NCBI GenBank assembly: GCA_012934845.2
Contig: WNNJ02003085.1
Coordinates: forward strand, 62,001-126,000
Source: Pomphorhynchus laevis
Lineage: Eukaryota; Acanthocephala; Palaeacanthocephala; Echinorhynchida; Pomphorhynchidae
Direction: 5' to 3'
DNA length: 64,000 nucleotides
Position numbers and translations under genes: made by a program. This document shows, in pieces, positions 30,728 through 41,130 of this stretch. Positions within the stretch are counted from its first letter, which is position 1. Each line of letters opens with the position of its first letter. The notes under the pieces were generated by a model, which saw only the letters and a list, made by a program, of their open reading frames with translations, was not told the DNA's origin and searched no databases.

Positions 30728-31394
30728 TACTTCGTTGACAATCTCGTTTTATTAGGCTTGCATTTCGACAACCGACTTTCAATTAAACCCTTCGTTAGAG
30801 ATAAAGTAAGCACATTTACCTTGATTTTTCGCAACCTCCGTCAAATTCGTAGATTGATCGATTTCCATTCTTGTATGACTCTCGTATCTTATTTCCTTTT
30901 CTCAAGACGATTATTGTCTTAATATATTCTACAACTCACCTAAATTCACTCTTCCATTACAACACATCGCAAACGCAGTCGTCCGAATTCTCCTCCGTCT
31001 TCGTTGTTTTGATAATACATCCCGCCATACTGCTTTCGATTTACCTACAATTGATTGTCGTGTTAAAATTCGTCTTCTCATTGCTTTCAGCTTTGCAACT
31101 TTTCATACCCATTCATTTCACAATCTTTCTTTTCTTGTTAATTTTCCTCCTGTTTACTATTCTTTGCGTACCCGTAATTCCCTTCCCTTACATGTTCTAG
31201 ACTACTCTACCTCCTTTGACTTCGGCTCCTTCCTTGTGGCTGATCCTCTTTTGTGGAATCATCTACCCATTCATATACGCCAATCAACCTCTCTTCGTAC
31301 TTCAAACGCCAAATCCGATTTCATTTAAACAATTTAATTAATTTATCTGCTTTACTTTTGTTGTGTGTTTTTTAATAATAAGGAATTTCTTAAA

Positions 31395-33105
31395 TAAATA
31401 ATTAACAACCACTAAATAATTGAAAAAGGGCAGAAAAAAAGCAAAAATAGCAGTTCAGGATGATAACAGAAACATCGATAAATTTAGTTTTCAAAATATC
31501 GTCAAGGCTTCAGGTCCGGCGGGATCTGAGCCCTTCAGACAATCCAACACACCGGTCTCCGACTCAAACACCCAGGGTTTTTCACCCCCGAAGAGCCCAA
31601 TCGAGGCGGACTATGCTCGGTAATCGCGAGATGAAGAGCTTTAGAAACGTTAGTCTTTGCTCTGGATGGCGTCCTCTCGAAAAAAAGACTAATTTCGAGG
31701 GTACGTTTAAGTATATTCAGGTCGGCTTTCGCCGACCAGTTCACTGTAACAGTGAACCCCAGGTATATTTTACTGGACTTGTGAGGATAGGGGCTGGTTG
31801 ATTAGTCAATATGGAAGATAAAGCTGAGAGAGCTAGTCTCTTCAATTTTTCTTTGCAGCAGGAGCGCCATGAAAGACAACAACCTGCGATTTGGAGGAAT
31901 TTAAAAAAATATTGGATATGGGCTACTGATCTTTTAATCTTAAAAAGAAACGGCTTTGTCCGAGACAACATCTTTCCACCTGCGTCCAGAGAACAGAGCT
32001 GTGGTATCATCAGCGTATACCACTAGATGTCGACACGTTTAAAATTATTGAATAGTACAATGGATGCAGCAAGATATAAGATTGAAGAAAGTGGGGATCC
32101 TTGAGGCACACCCGTAATAGGGGTAAAACTGACGCGCATCAGGGTCGTCTTCATAGTCGAACCTTTTGGTGTACAGCAATATCTCCACCCTGTTAACAAT
32201 TCTCGCAGTCAACCCGAGGGACCTTAGAGAGGAGATAACGAAGGGAATGGAGATGCGGTTAAATGCAGCAGAAAAATCGAGGAAAACAGCAACAGCGAGT
32301 TGATGACTGTTATCCTGACAAAGCTGATTCACTTCACCTATTGTTGATTAAATCGAACTCCCTTTGACAAACCCATGAAAACTCGATGGGATCAAGTTAC
32401 GCCTACTTAAATAGTCGCAGATTCTACGAGCAAGCGCTTTATCGTAGATGGAATGAGGGAGTTTTGAATCGAAATAGGCCGCAGGTTTTTAGGATATGAG
32501 ACTGGACTACGCTTGGGTAAAAAAATTCTACGACTAATATTGATGCCGTTTACATCGGATGGTGAGGCTAAAAGCATTGTGACGGCCACTTCTTTTTCTT
32601 GATCAGCTGTCAAAACCTGACAGTCCCAAAAGAGAGTAGAGCGACGGATTTGGAGGTGCACGGAAGTGGACCAAAGGAGTAAAAAATGTCTGTAACAGAT
32701 AAATCCCTGCTCCTAAAGTCACCCAAGATGGGATTGGTTGGGGAGATTGAGTGGCTTTATAGTTATGCAGGTAGTGACTCTTCTTGAATATCTTCCAAAA
32801 GGAAAACTGAGAAGGGTTATGGCGACCAAGGCTTGCCCTATTCCTACTCTGCTGGAACCTAAATCTAGAGCTCCAGTATTCAGTTGAGAGGGCCTGTCTG
32901 GCGGAAACAGATAGATTAGAAAAGTGTAGCAGTTTAGTCAGGACCTTGGGTGAAACAATTGCTCACCGGGCATATCTATATTTCTCTTAAAATTGCCGGA
33001 ATACGCCACAGCTCAAATTCTCGCAAATTTCATGGCCGTTACAGAATGTATAGGTCCAGATCTCTTAGAGGATTTTCTTTATTTGTTCCGCATGACAGTA
33101 GGAGG
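31395..33105 (-). pseudogene. LINE-P copy 1, RT region
   Basis: Minus-strand pieces: QVLTADQEKEVAVTMLLASPSDVNG and RPISIQNSLIPS (32661-32407), FLDFSAAFNRISIPFVIS and FDYEDDPDARQFYP (32332-32045), and NWSAKADLNILKRTLE (31744-31535). They match LINE-P copy 2 at 37108-40915 in order. Stops and frameshifts abound. Its 5' side is cut at about 33105 by the 3' tail of a LINE-D. Confidence 0.65.
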
Positions 33106-33111
33106 AGTTAA

Positions 33112-34860
33112 AAAAAGATTTATTTTAACGTGGCAAATGCGTGCCAGCGCACGCTTACATGACCACAACTAACAAAAATTTAAATCATGTGTCGAGGTGT
33201 GAACGGGGGAGGTGTTTGAATGTGATAAAGGAAAGAGCGCGACGGACGTCGAGAGGGAGTTGATTCCATGCAAGTGAGGCGGCGACGAGGAAGGATTGGA
33301 GACCATATTTGTTGGAGTTATTGGGAAGTGGAGTAAGAGGGTATGACGTGAACGCAGCGATAGCCAGGTAGGGCGAGTGTCGTCTAAGAAAGAAAGGTTG
33401 ATGAACGATGGGGAGCCGACAGCGATGAGACGAAAAGTTACGAGAAGAAGACGGAGTTTGATGCGGATGTGGATGGTATTCCAGGAGAGTTGGGCAAGAT
33501 ATGTGGACATGTGGTCAAAGCGACGGAGGCGAAAGAGCACTCAAACGGCGGAGTTTATTATGCGTTGTAGGTGTATGATGATGGATTGTGAGAATAGGCG
33601 AAAAGGCTAAGACAGTAATCGATTTTAGGGAAAAGAAGCGATGAAAGAAGAGACATACAAGACCGGAAGTCGATAAAGGGGCGTATAAAGCAGATGTTAC
33701 GGAGAATTAAGTTAGACGAGCGGACCTTGTCATAGACGAAGGGTTTAATGAATAGGTGATCATCGAAATGGAAGCCTAAGAAAGTGAGATTGTGTACTAT
33801 GGGGATAATCGATGAGGCAAAATATACAGTAGGAGGAGATATGTTTGGTTTACGGGGCAGGATCTACATTATTTTAGACTTGTCGGGGTTTAGAACGAGA
33901 TGGAAATTGGAGAGACGTTCGTAGATAGAACAAAGACAGTTGGAGGCAGAAATGCCGATGTCGTGTATGCGTTGTGCGGGTGCATGAGCATATATGAGGA
34001 TGTCATCGGTGTATTGCATGACGTTAAAGGAAAAAGGTTTGATAAACGGAGAGAGATCGCCAAGCAGAAGAGAGAAAAGCAGGCGACCCTAGGATTGGAC
34101 TTTGTAAGACTCCTGAAAAAATAGGGATGGGAGGATGATGAATTATAACAGACGCGAAAGGAACGGTCGGATAGATATGATGCAAACCATGCTACGGAGG
34201 ATGAAGAAAAGCCGTAATAATAACGAAGTCGAGAAAGGATAACGAAGTGGTCGACAATGTCGAAGCCGGAGGAGATATCGAAGGAGATCAGAACACTATA
34301 TATAACTTCGTCTCGAGAAATGAGTAAGTAGTCGTAAACTTTCGTGCAGGCGCTTTCTGTGGAGTGATTAGAGCGGAATGCGGATTGGAAAGGAGGATAC
34401 AGAGTGGATGAAGAGATATAAGCGTTGATCTGTATTAAGATGAGGCGTTCTAAGAGCTTAGAAAGAGTAGGGAGTAGTGAAATGGGGCGATAGCTAGAAG
34501 GAAGGGAGGAGTCGAGTGATTGTTTCTTAAGGAGGGGACGAACGATTGCGGATTTCCAGTGTGAAGGAAAGATACGACTGCGGATGGACGAGTTAAACAA
34601 GGTTGTGAGAAAAGGGGATATCGATGAGCATATGGATTTAAGTATGTGGGTAGGCAGGGGATCGGCAGGTGAGGTTTTGCTGGGCAAGGACATGAGAACA
34701 GATGAGACTTCGGAAGGTGAGACAGGGAGAAGATGAAAGAGTTCCGGAAGGTCGAGTCTAGGCGAGGCAGAGTGGGATAGGATGGAGACCGGGTGTGAGT
34801 ATGTGAATGATGGGGGAGGTACTCCCCCTATCCCGAAAATGATGCACTCAATCATCATTA
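33112..34860 (-). pseudogene. LINE-D copy, 5'-truncated RT
   Basis: The frame 34858-33890 has VSSVLMSLPSKTSPADPLPTHILKS, WKSAIVRPLLKKQ, SYRPISLLPTLSKLLERL, FRSNHSTESACTKVY, FDISSGFDIVDHFVIL and YLSDRSFRVCYNS. The QYADD block is out of frame. The C-terminus (33540-33169) is almost the same as that of element K (RLRRFDHMSTYLAQLSWNTIHIRIKLRLLL). The 3' hairpin is at 33139-33154 on the minus strand with an AAATCTTTTTTT tail. Confidence 0.75.
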
Positions 34861-35067
34861 AACCTACGAAACCTACAGCTAAAGATCAGTTGTACAATAC
34901 ATTTTTACGGGATTTTGCTAAAATTTACAAGAAGAGTTCTTTTCAACCAAGTAAAACTTTTCCCAGTGGAGATTAAAATCTCCTTTGTATCTTCAAACCT
35001 ACTAACTACTTATTCTGACTACTCAAAAAATCTCAAATAACAAGGAGATGTAATTATTAAGCCTATT

Positions 35068-35798
35068 ATGGCGTCATTAAAAATAAATAATCTTCCGTGC
35101 TCGTTAGAAGACGAAGACAAAAAAGTACTTATGGACAGATTCCACGTTTTCAATATACGACAAATACTGTGTAGGGGTGGTAACCCTACATTGGTAGGTT
35201 TCTGTTCCGCCTCTGTTGACAGAGCGAAGGTTCTCTCTAAATCCGCATCAAACCCTTTCATGGGATTAAATCTACACTGTTCGATTATGGACATTGACGA
35301 GTTTACCTCCCCCCACTGTAGCCAGTGTCACAAATGGAAGCACTGGGCCTCCGGCTGCAGTGGGACGCCCACATGCAATTCGTGTGGATCCGCCACATGT
35401 TCTTCCCTTTCTTTCAACGACTTCTGCAAGGCTCCTCATCGTGTACTAACGGCGGAGAGAGCCATCCGGATTGGCGCGGGTCCTGTCTTAAGTTTAAGGC
35501 TTACAAAGCTGAATTTGTTCAGCCGTCCAAAACCAAAACATCCACCTCCTATTCAAACATCGCAGGTGAACAGCGGATGGACGACTCTGAGATCACTAAA
35601 ATGGTAGACCTAAAAATAGAAGCACTGCACAAGAGGATAGAAAGCTTCATCCTGATGGCCATTGGAGCCCTTAACACGAATCCTACATTGCCATCGTCAT
35701 CGATTATTCCCATATCGAAGAAAACGGGGAAGGGAGGAGCTCGGCCCATCCCGTCCCAATCAAGATCGGGAAGCTCCTCAAGAGCAAAAAGGGGGTAA
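35068..35798 (+). pseudogene. LINE-P ORF1, gag-like CCHC protein
   Basis: The N-terminal part is MASLKINNLPCSLEDEDKKVLMDRF and is followed by VGFCSASVDRAKVLS. Knuckles: CSQCHKWKHWASGC and CNSCGS in the first frame, then CTNGGESHPDWRGSC in a second frame, so there is a shift near 35430. A short helical end (ITKMVDLKIEALHKRIESF) follows. The probable role is packaging of the element RNA. Confidence 0.65.
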
Positions 35799-35939
35799 AT
35801 GAAGACATTGCCCAGGGGCAAGTACCGACCCTGGATGAAACTAGTGGCGGAGGGGGCATCCTCTCTGCATCTAACTCTGTCTAGGTAGGCAATCCCACGT
35901 TCAACTAATCCATCACAATCCAGAGTACTCGTAATCCTT

Positions 35940-37061
35940 TTTCACTGAATATCCTTCAAAAGGAATTCGGGAGGTGATTTTGCCCTCAGACTTTTATCTG
36001 GTAGAGATGCAGATGTTATTGTCCTTCAGGAGACGCAGCCTATCCGTCTCCTCCAGGACATTACTCGATTTATCCCAAAGCATATCAGTTCCCACTATAC
36101 TCCGTACATAACCCCACCTCACTCCTCTTCATCTCAAAGACTCTTGATCTTAATTAAGTGCTCCTTAAGGTCCTCCCTCTAATTTAATTACTCGTGTTCA
36201 GCCATGTCTTGTTTGGTAGTTTCACTCTGCAAGAACGGTAAACGCCTCAGTCTAGCTAATGTCTACATACGTCCAGGGGAGATTCACAAGAACTGTGATC
36301 TCCTGGATGGTATTATTGATAGCAGCTATGACATGATACTTGAAGACTTCAACGACAGAACGGTCGTTGGATCAACGCAGCACTTCGCAGAGCTTGGAAC
36401 ATTTGTCTTATTCATAAACCACCGCCCCCACCTTTCATTGTACATCAACAAATTCTATCCTCGACATTTTACTGCTTCACTCGAGGTGGTTGCTTAATCC
36501 CCTCTGTAGAGACCAGTCGCACAACAGTTGTCCATTTCTCATGATCTAATTCGTTAAAGAATGGAGGAGGATACGTTGCTTAGAAGGAGGTTTCACTTTG
36601 ATCCGATCAAAGTGGCCATCTTTCAGGCGGCTATCCAATTCTTTCCCCGAATAGGAAATGAGAGTCTTACCGAATTTAATACATACCACTTTTCGCAAGC
36701 TACCGCGATTCTATCGACTACCTATAAAGGTCGCTTATACAATCCCACTTCGACAAAACTCACGGTCCTAGCTAAATTACTGAACCTCCCTAATCTCTTT
36801 GCTTCCGCTAGACATACCCTCTCGAATGAATACTGGAGCACTAGATATAGGTTCCAGCTGAGTAGGGATAGGGCGAGTATTACTCGTATTAACCCTTCTC
36901 AGTCTTCCTTTTGGAAGATATTCAAGAAGGAGAAGTTTGTTTGTTGGAAGGATAGGGCATTGGGTTGGATCGGTAGTGTAGGCCTTGAAAAAGTTTTAGA
37001 GTCACTAGCCTTACAACTATGGAGCCACACAATCACATCAACCAATCCAGCCTTGGGGTAA
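35940..37061 (+). pseudogene. LINE-P endonuclease and linker
   Basis: Endonuclease relics: SLNILQKEFGR, LANVYIRPGEIHKN and DMILEDFNDRT (GDFN block altered to EDFN), all with stops between them. The linker 36561-37061 has FHFDPIKVAIFQAAIQFFPRIG, YWSTRYRFQLSRDRASITRINPSQSSFWKIFKKEK. Not functional. Confidence 0.55.
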
Positions 37062-37482
37062 CTTCAGGAGTAGGGATTTATCCGTCACAGATATCGTTAA
37101 GTACAGGGTGCCTCTTCCGGGCACCTCCAAATCCGTCGCTCCACTTTCTTCTAGTGTCTGTCAACTTTTGACAGCCGATCAGAGAAGAGAGGTGGCCATC
37201 ACAGTGCTGCTAGCATCCTCATCCGATGTAGCAGGATCAATATTAGTAAGCGAGGTTTTATTCCTAATAAATAATCTCGCTCATGCCCTAAAGATCTGCG
37301 ACCCATTTCGACTCAAAATGCTCTCGTGTCGATCTACGAAAAAGCGCTCGCGCGTAAAATCTGCGACCATCTGAGTAGGCGTAATTTGATCCCTCCAGGT
37401 TTTCATGAGTTCTGTCTTAGAAGGAGGTCTTCATGTAAAGACCTCCTTCTAACGTAAAGGTCTTTCATAAAGATCTTTATGA

Positions 37483-38193
37483 AAAGATCTATATGTAAAT
37501 ATAAGAAGTTTTTCTAAAGATATCATATGTTCAATAAATCAAAAATTAATTAACGACTATGATAGGCTAAGTTGTATAATAGACAGTTATTGTAATACAA
37601 AATACTATAATCGTACAATAAATGTAAATAATAACAATAGAAAATATACATTAATCATAAACTTCATTAATAAATGTATAGATAACATAAATATAGCCGG
37701 ACTTTTAAATAATTCTAAAAGTAAAGAAATAATAGGGTCAGATTTAAGTAAATATATTCCTAAAATAAGGTATAAACTCCTACCACCATTAGGACGAAAA
37801 ATTTGTAATTATAATAAAGAATTAAAATCAATATGTAACGATAATATTAGAAACATAATGGAAACAGAATGCAATTGTAAAAGTCTTAGTTTTGATAAAA
37901 TAAATGAACATATATGTACCCATAATCTAGAATTAATTGAAAATTGTGAATTAAGAAAGCTGCTATCAAAAGGGTATAAATATAGATTAAATAATAACAA
38001 CGACAAAAATAAAATTTACAATTCGTTATATAATAACTTAACTGATTACTTTAGTAAGCTGATTAATAGTGAAAGCTCGAATATATCTAAGATAAAAATT
38101 TGGAAAGATTATATATTTGATAAAATTAAAAATAAAATGAAAATAACAGACAATTATAAAAGAAAAGATAAAATCAAAAAAAGATATGTATAA
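37483..38193 (+). CDS. PLE N-terminal region (out of frame with its RT)
   Basis: An open frame of about 235 codons that includes INKCIDNINIAGLLNNS, KYIPKIRYKLLPPLGRKICNYN and the motif HICTHNLELIENCELRKLLSKGYKYR. In related proteins the last motif reads HvvTGDL..i....lr.ll.kGpkyR and precedes the RT. The true start is unclear: the frame is open from 37483 and the first ATG is 37858. The frame ends at 38193, 8 bases past the start of the RT frame, at an A-rich tract (caaaaaaag). One indel there would join both parts. Confidence 0.6.
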   Translation, partial: KDLYVNIRSFSKDIICSINQKLINDYDRLSCIIDSYCNTKYYNRTINVNNNNRKYTLIINFINKCIDNINIAGLLNNSKSKEIIGSDLSKYIPKIRYKLLPPLGRKICNYNKELKSICNDNIRNIMETECNCKSLSFDKINEHICTHNLELIENCELRKLLSKGYKYRLNNNNDKNKIYNSLYNNLTDYFSKLINSESSNISKIKIWKDYIFDKIKNKMKITDNYKRKDKIKKRYV

Positions 38194-39535
38194 AGAACTT
38201 ACTAAATTAAAGGGTAACTATATAATAACAACTATTGATAAAGCTAGTAATAACTTTGTCTTCATATGCAAAAAGCTTTATTACGATATACAAGTGACAG
38301 AGGTTAATTCTAATGATTTAAATGTAAATCCAACATATGAACGTAGTGAGTTGAGTTTAGAAACAATTATTACAAGTCACTGTTCTATAATGGATAAAAA
38401 GGGTATAAAGGTTGAATTAGATAATAAAACTATACCTATATTATATTGGAATCCAAAATTACATAAAAATCCAATAAAACCTAGGTTCGTATGTAGTGCG
38501 TTTAAATGTACATTAAAACCACTTTCTGTCTATATGAATAAAATACTTAAAGTAATCAAAGCACACTTCAAAAAATATTGCAAGGTAATAGAAATTAATA
38601 CTGGTATAAAACACTATTTCAGCATTAATTCTACAAAAGAATTTTTAGAACAGACAAAAGGAATAAATTTTCAAAATATAAATACATACGATTTTAGTAC
38701 TCTTTATACAAATCTAGATTTAGTAGATATTAAAGAAGCGTTAGTAAAATTAATTAATCTTATATTCGGAAAAAGATATACATATATATGTTATAATAAT
38801 TATAACGCCTATCTAACAAAAATTAAACCATCAAGTAAATATAAATATATGGATAAAATTGAATTAATAGAATCCTTAAATATTTTGATAAATCAAAATT
38901 ATTTAAAAGTAGGGACATCTATATTTAGACAAGTAAAAGGTGTTCCAATGGGTGGTAATAGTAGCCCAATTATAGCTGACTTGTTTTTAAGCTTTATAGA
39001 ATATGAATTTGTTCATAACTGTGTAAAAACTAAATCTAAACAATATAAATATATGAAATATATGTTTCGATACATTGATGATATATGTGTATTTAATTCT
39101 AATAATTTTTATTCAATTAGTGAGCACATTTATCCAGAAAGCCTTATTCTTAACAAAACCAATATTAATGATAAAGAAGGTGTATATCTAGATACGAACA
39201 TTAAATTAACATTAACTAAAACTACTATTAATTTATATCGTAAAGATGACATATTTAAATTTACAAGAAACATATTTTTGCGTGAGCATTCATGCATACC
39301 ATATAATATAAAATATAATACATTAAATAATGAAATTTTAAGAATTGCAACAATATGTAATGATATTGGCTTTCTTCAAAATCATTTAAATAATTTAATA
39401 GATACATATTTTAAACTAGGTTACTATAAAAATAACATCAAGCAGAAAATAGTAAAATATATAAATCAACACAATAATATAAAGAATAAATTTAAACTCT
39501 TAAGTGGCAAATTTTTATGGATGGATAATAAATAA
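38186..39535 (+). CDS. PLE reverse transcriptase, 449 codons
   Basis: Blocks: ITTIDKASNNFVFICKKLYY, PILYWNPKLHKNPIKPRFV, NTYDFSTLYTNLDLVDIKEAL (catalytic D), VKGVPMGGNSSPIIADLFLSFIEYEF and the active site FRYIDDICVFN near residue 296. Then IYPESLILNKTN, YLDTNIKL and a C-terminal region ending in KFKLLSGKFLWMDNK. This layout, with YIDD and GGNxSPxIADL, is typical of Penelope-like RTs. All catalytic residues are present. A protein-level match at 52943-53737 differs by only a few residues, so the family moved recently. Confidence 0.8.
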   Translation: MYKELTKLKGNYIITTIDKASNNFVFICKKLYYDIQVTEVNSNDLNVNPTYERSELSLETIITSHCSIMDKKGIKVELDNKTIPILYWNPKLHKNPIKPRFVCSAFKCTLKPLSVYMNKILKVIKAHFKKYCKVIEINTGIKHYFSINSTKEFLEQTKGINFQNINTYDFSTLYTNLDLVDIKEALVKLINLIFGKRYTYICYNNYNAYLTKIKPSSKYKYMDKIELIESLNILINQNYLKVGTSIFRQVKGVPMGGNSSPIIADLFLSFIEYEFVHNCVKTKSKQYKYMKYMFRYIDDICVFNSNNFYSISEHIYPESLILNKTNINDKEGVYLDTNIKLTLTKTTINLYRKDDIFKFTRNIFLREHSCIPYNIKYNTLNNEILRIATICNDIGFLQNHLNNLIDTYFKLGYYKNNIKQKIVKYINQHNNIKNKFKLLSGKFLWMDNK

Positions 39536-39604
39536 TATACTTTGTATTAGAATAAGATACTAGATAGTTATTTCAGAGGAAATACATCATTAGCATGTAT
39601 TTGG

Positions 39605-39680
39605 CCCCGCTGCTATGTTGGGTAGAGGAGTTAGAGGCCGAAACCTGATAGCATAGCAGTTCCTCCTGATGACCTCTAAT
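39605..39680 (+). other. PLE 3' UTR hairpin region
   Basis: Arms ctgctatg and catagcag enclose about 35 bases with gaggagttagaggccgaaac; cctcctgatgacctct follows. At 60105-60175 the arms read tgttatg and cataaca, so stem bases change in pairs. The copy at 53800-53880 keeps the first form. The structured RNA has no known assignment here. Confidence 0.6.
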
Positions 39681-39896
39681 TCTTATTCTGATACAACGTC
39701 TGTTATTTATTAGTCAATTCATAAAAATGACGTTTATTTTAAATTTCATTTTTTTTAACTTGATTTAAATTATTGAAAATCTAAAAACAATTATTAATTT
39801 TATTATTTAATTATTAAATTTTGATTTAGCATTATTATGTTTTGTTTATTTTATAATTATATTAAATACGTAGACTCAGTTAGCTGATTTAATTCG

Positions 39897-40915
39897 TTAA
39901 AGGTCGCTCTGTCCATTCAGCAGTAGGTGAAGTGGAACAGTTTTGTCGGGGGGATAGCCATCGTTTAGTTGTGGCTGTTTTCCTTTACTTTTCTGCTGCA
40001 TTTGACCGCATCTCCATTCCCTTTGTGATCCCTTCTCGCAGGTCCCTCGGGTTGCCTGCGAGAATTGTGAACAGGGTGGAGATTTTTCAGTACACCAAGC
40101 GATTTCACTATGAAGACGACCCTGATGCGCGTCAGTTCTACCCTATTACGGAAGTGCATCAAGGTTCCCCACTTTCTCCAATCTTGTATCTTGCTGCTCC
40201 CATTTACCTATTCAAAATATTTAAACGCGAACAACGTCTAGTGGTGTACGCTGATGACACCACAGCCATGGTCTCTTGACACAGGTGTAAATACGTAGTC
40301 TCTGACATTAGCCGTTTCTTTTTAAGATTAAAAGACTAGCTACCCAATCCAATCTTATATTAAACCTCGCTAAATCGCAGTTGGTCGTCTTTCATGGCAT
40401 CCCTGCTACAAAGCAAATACTTAAGAGATTAGCACTCTCTGCGCTCTCCTCCATATTTGCCCCTGAACCACTCCCCACCTTTACAAGTCGAGTAAAATAC
40501 CTGGGGTTCACTGTTACGGTGAACTGGTCGGCGAAAGCTGACCTGGATAGACTTAAACGTATCCTGAAGAAAGCTTGGTGGGCCTTGAAGCGGGCTTAGC
40601 ATCTGTCGTTTGAAGGGAAAACCCAGATGCTCCTTTGGGGCATCTGAACTATCTCGGGATTAGTCTTCTTTTCTAGAGGACGTCCCCCAGAGCAAAGGCT
40701 AAGGTTTCTTAAGCTCCTCGTCTCTCGTTTACCCAGCATAGTCCGCGCCGATTGGATTCTTCGGGGGGGGGTGAAAGACCCCGGGTGGTTCAGTCGGAAG
40801 GCGGCGTGTTGGATCGGTTGGGGCTCAGACCCCCTGGTTTTGAGGCCATGAAGAAAGGGAAGACGGCAAGAAAGAAATGAATTGAAGTTGTGGTTTCTGT
40901 CTTTAACTGACACTC
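39897..40915 (+). pseudogene. LINE-P RT, second half
   Basis: Continues from 37415 after the PLE. Frame 39932-40279 has VAVFLYFSAAFDRISIPFVI, GSPLSPILYL and VVYADDTTAM near residue 105. Then FTSRVKYLGFTVTVNWSAKADLDRLKRILKKAWWAL (40381-40599), and out of frame RFLKLLVSRLPSIVRADWILRGGV. GVPQG is replaced by VHQGS. Stops occur near 40279 and 40600. Confidence 0.65.
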
Positions 40916-40975
40916 TTTAACTGACTGTTATGACTATTTTTGCATTTATGTTTTGTGATTAAATAAAATCTTTAT

Positions 40976-41130
40976 TATTACGCATTTGCTATTTTAAATA
41001 AATTATTATTGTTGTTAGTATAAAAAAAGATTTATTTTTACGTGCCAAATGCGTGCCGGGCACGCCTACATGGCCAAAAATCTAAATCATGTTGATATGG
41101 TGGGAACAGAGGAGGTATTAGTATCGAATC
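40976..41130. mobile_element. Tail-to-tail LINE 3' ends (LINE-H plus strand, LINE-D minus strand)
   Basis: 40980-41018 is the last 40 bases of a LINE-H 3' end (cgcatttgctattttaaata then ttattattgttg). Directly after it, 41025-41130 is a LINE-D 3' end on the minus strand with its hairpin at 41051-41065. No coding sequence beyond a few C-terminal codons. Confidence 0.6.

Larger units (their letters stand above)
18575..31375 (+). mobile_element. LINE-H copy 2, one element split into pieces by nested insertions
   Basis: Collinear LINE-H segments occur at 18575-19084 (end of endonuclease and linker), 19603-19672, 20225-20410 (linker and RT start), 22652-23458 (RT, including FDIVDHSI and QYADGIIIYAYAP, so YADD is mutated to YADG) and 30728-31375 (RT end, C-terminus and start of the 3' UTR). 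Each junction continues the order of LINE-H copy 1 (9862-12080). Inserts are a LINE-N-type 3' end with an RTA 3' end (19085-19602), a LINE-H 3' fragment (19673-20224), LINE-M (20411-22651) and a LINE-N plus LINE-G block (23459-30727). The copy is heavily decayed. Confidence 0.8.
37416..39896 (+). mobile_element. Penelope-like element, most complete copy
   Basis: It starts with a 13-bp inverted repeat (agaaggaggtctt, 37417-37448) and more short palindromes up to about 37490. Two overlapping coding parts follow (37483-38193 and 38186-39535). The 3' UTR has a hairpin (39610-39660) and ends in ACGTAGACTCAGTTAGCTGA plus tttaat. It interrupts the RT of LINE-P copy 2. No GIY-YIG endonuclease was found at either end, so it is either endonuclease-less or 5'-truncated. 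The YIDD RT and the flanking motifs match retroelement proteins common in Hydra and some molluscs. Confidence 0.75.
34870..40975 (+). mobile_element. LINE-P copy 2, interrupted by a Penelope-like element
   Basis: A LINE with a two-knuckle ORF1 (35068-35798), a decayed endonuclease (about 35940-36500), a linker (36561-37061) and an RT split in two: 37090-37415 and 39897-40915. The break falls between the blocks GFHEFC and FVKGRSVH and is filled by the PLE at 37416-39896. The 3' UTR ends with AATAAAATCTTTATTATT at about 40970. The ORF1 type (gag-like knuckles) differs from the other LINEs here and suggests a jockey/I-like lineage. Confidence 0.7.

Noticed and set aside
35549-35821. Minus-strand 90-codon frame
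   Set aside because: It is the shadow of the LINE-P ORF1, whose zinc knuckles are on the plus strand.
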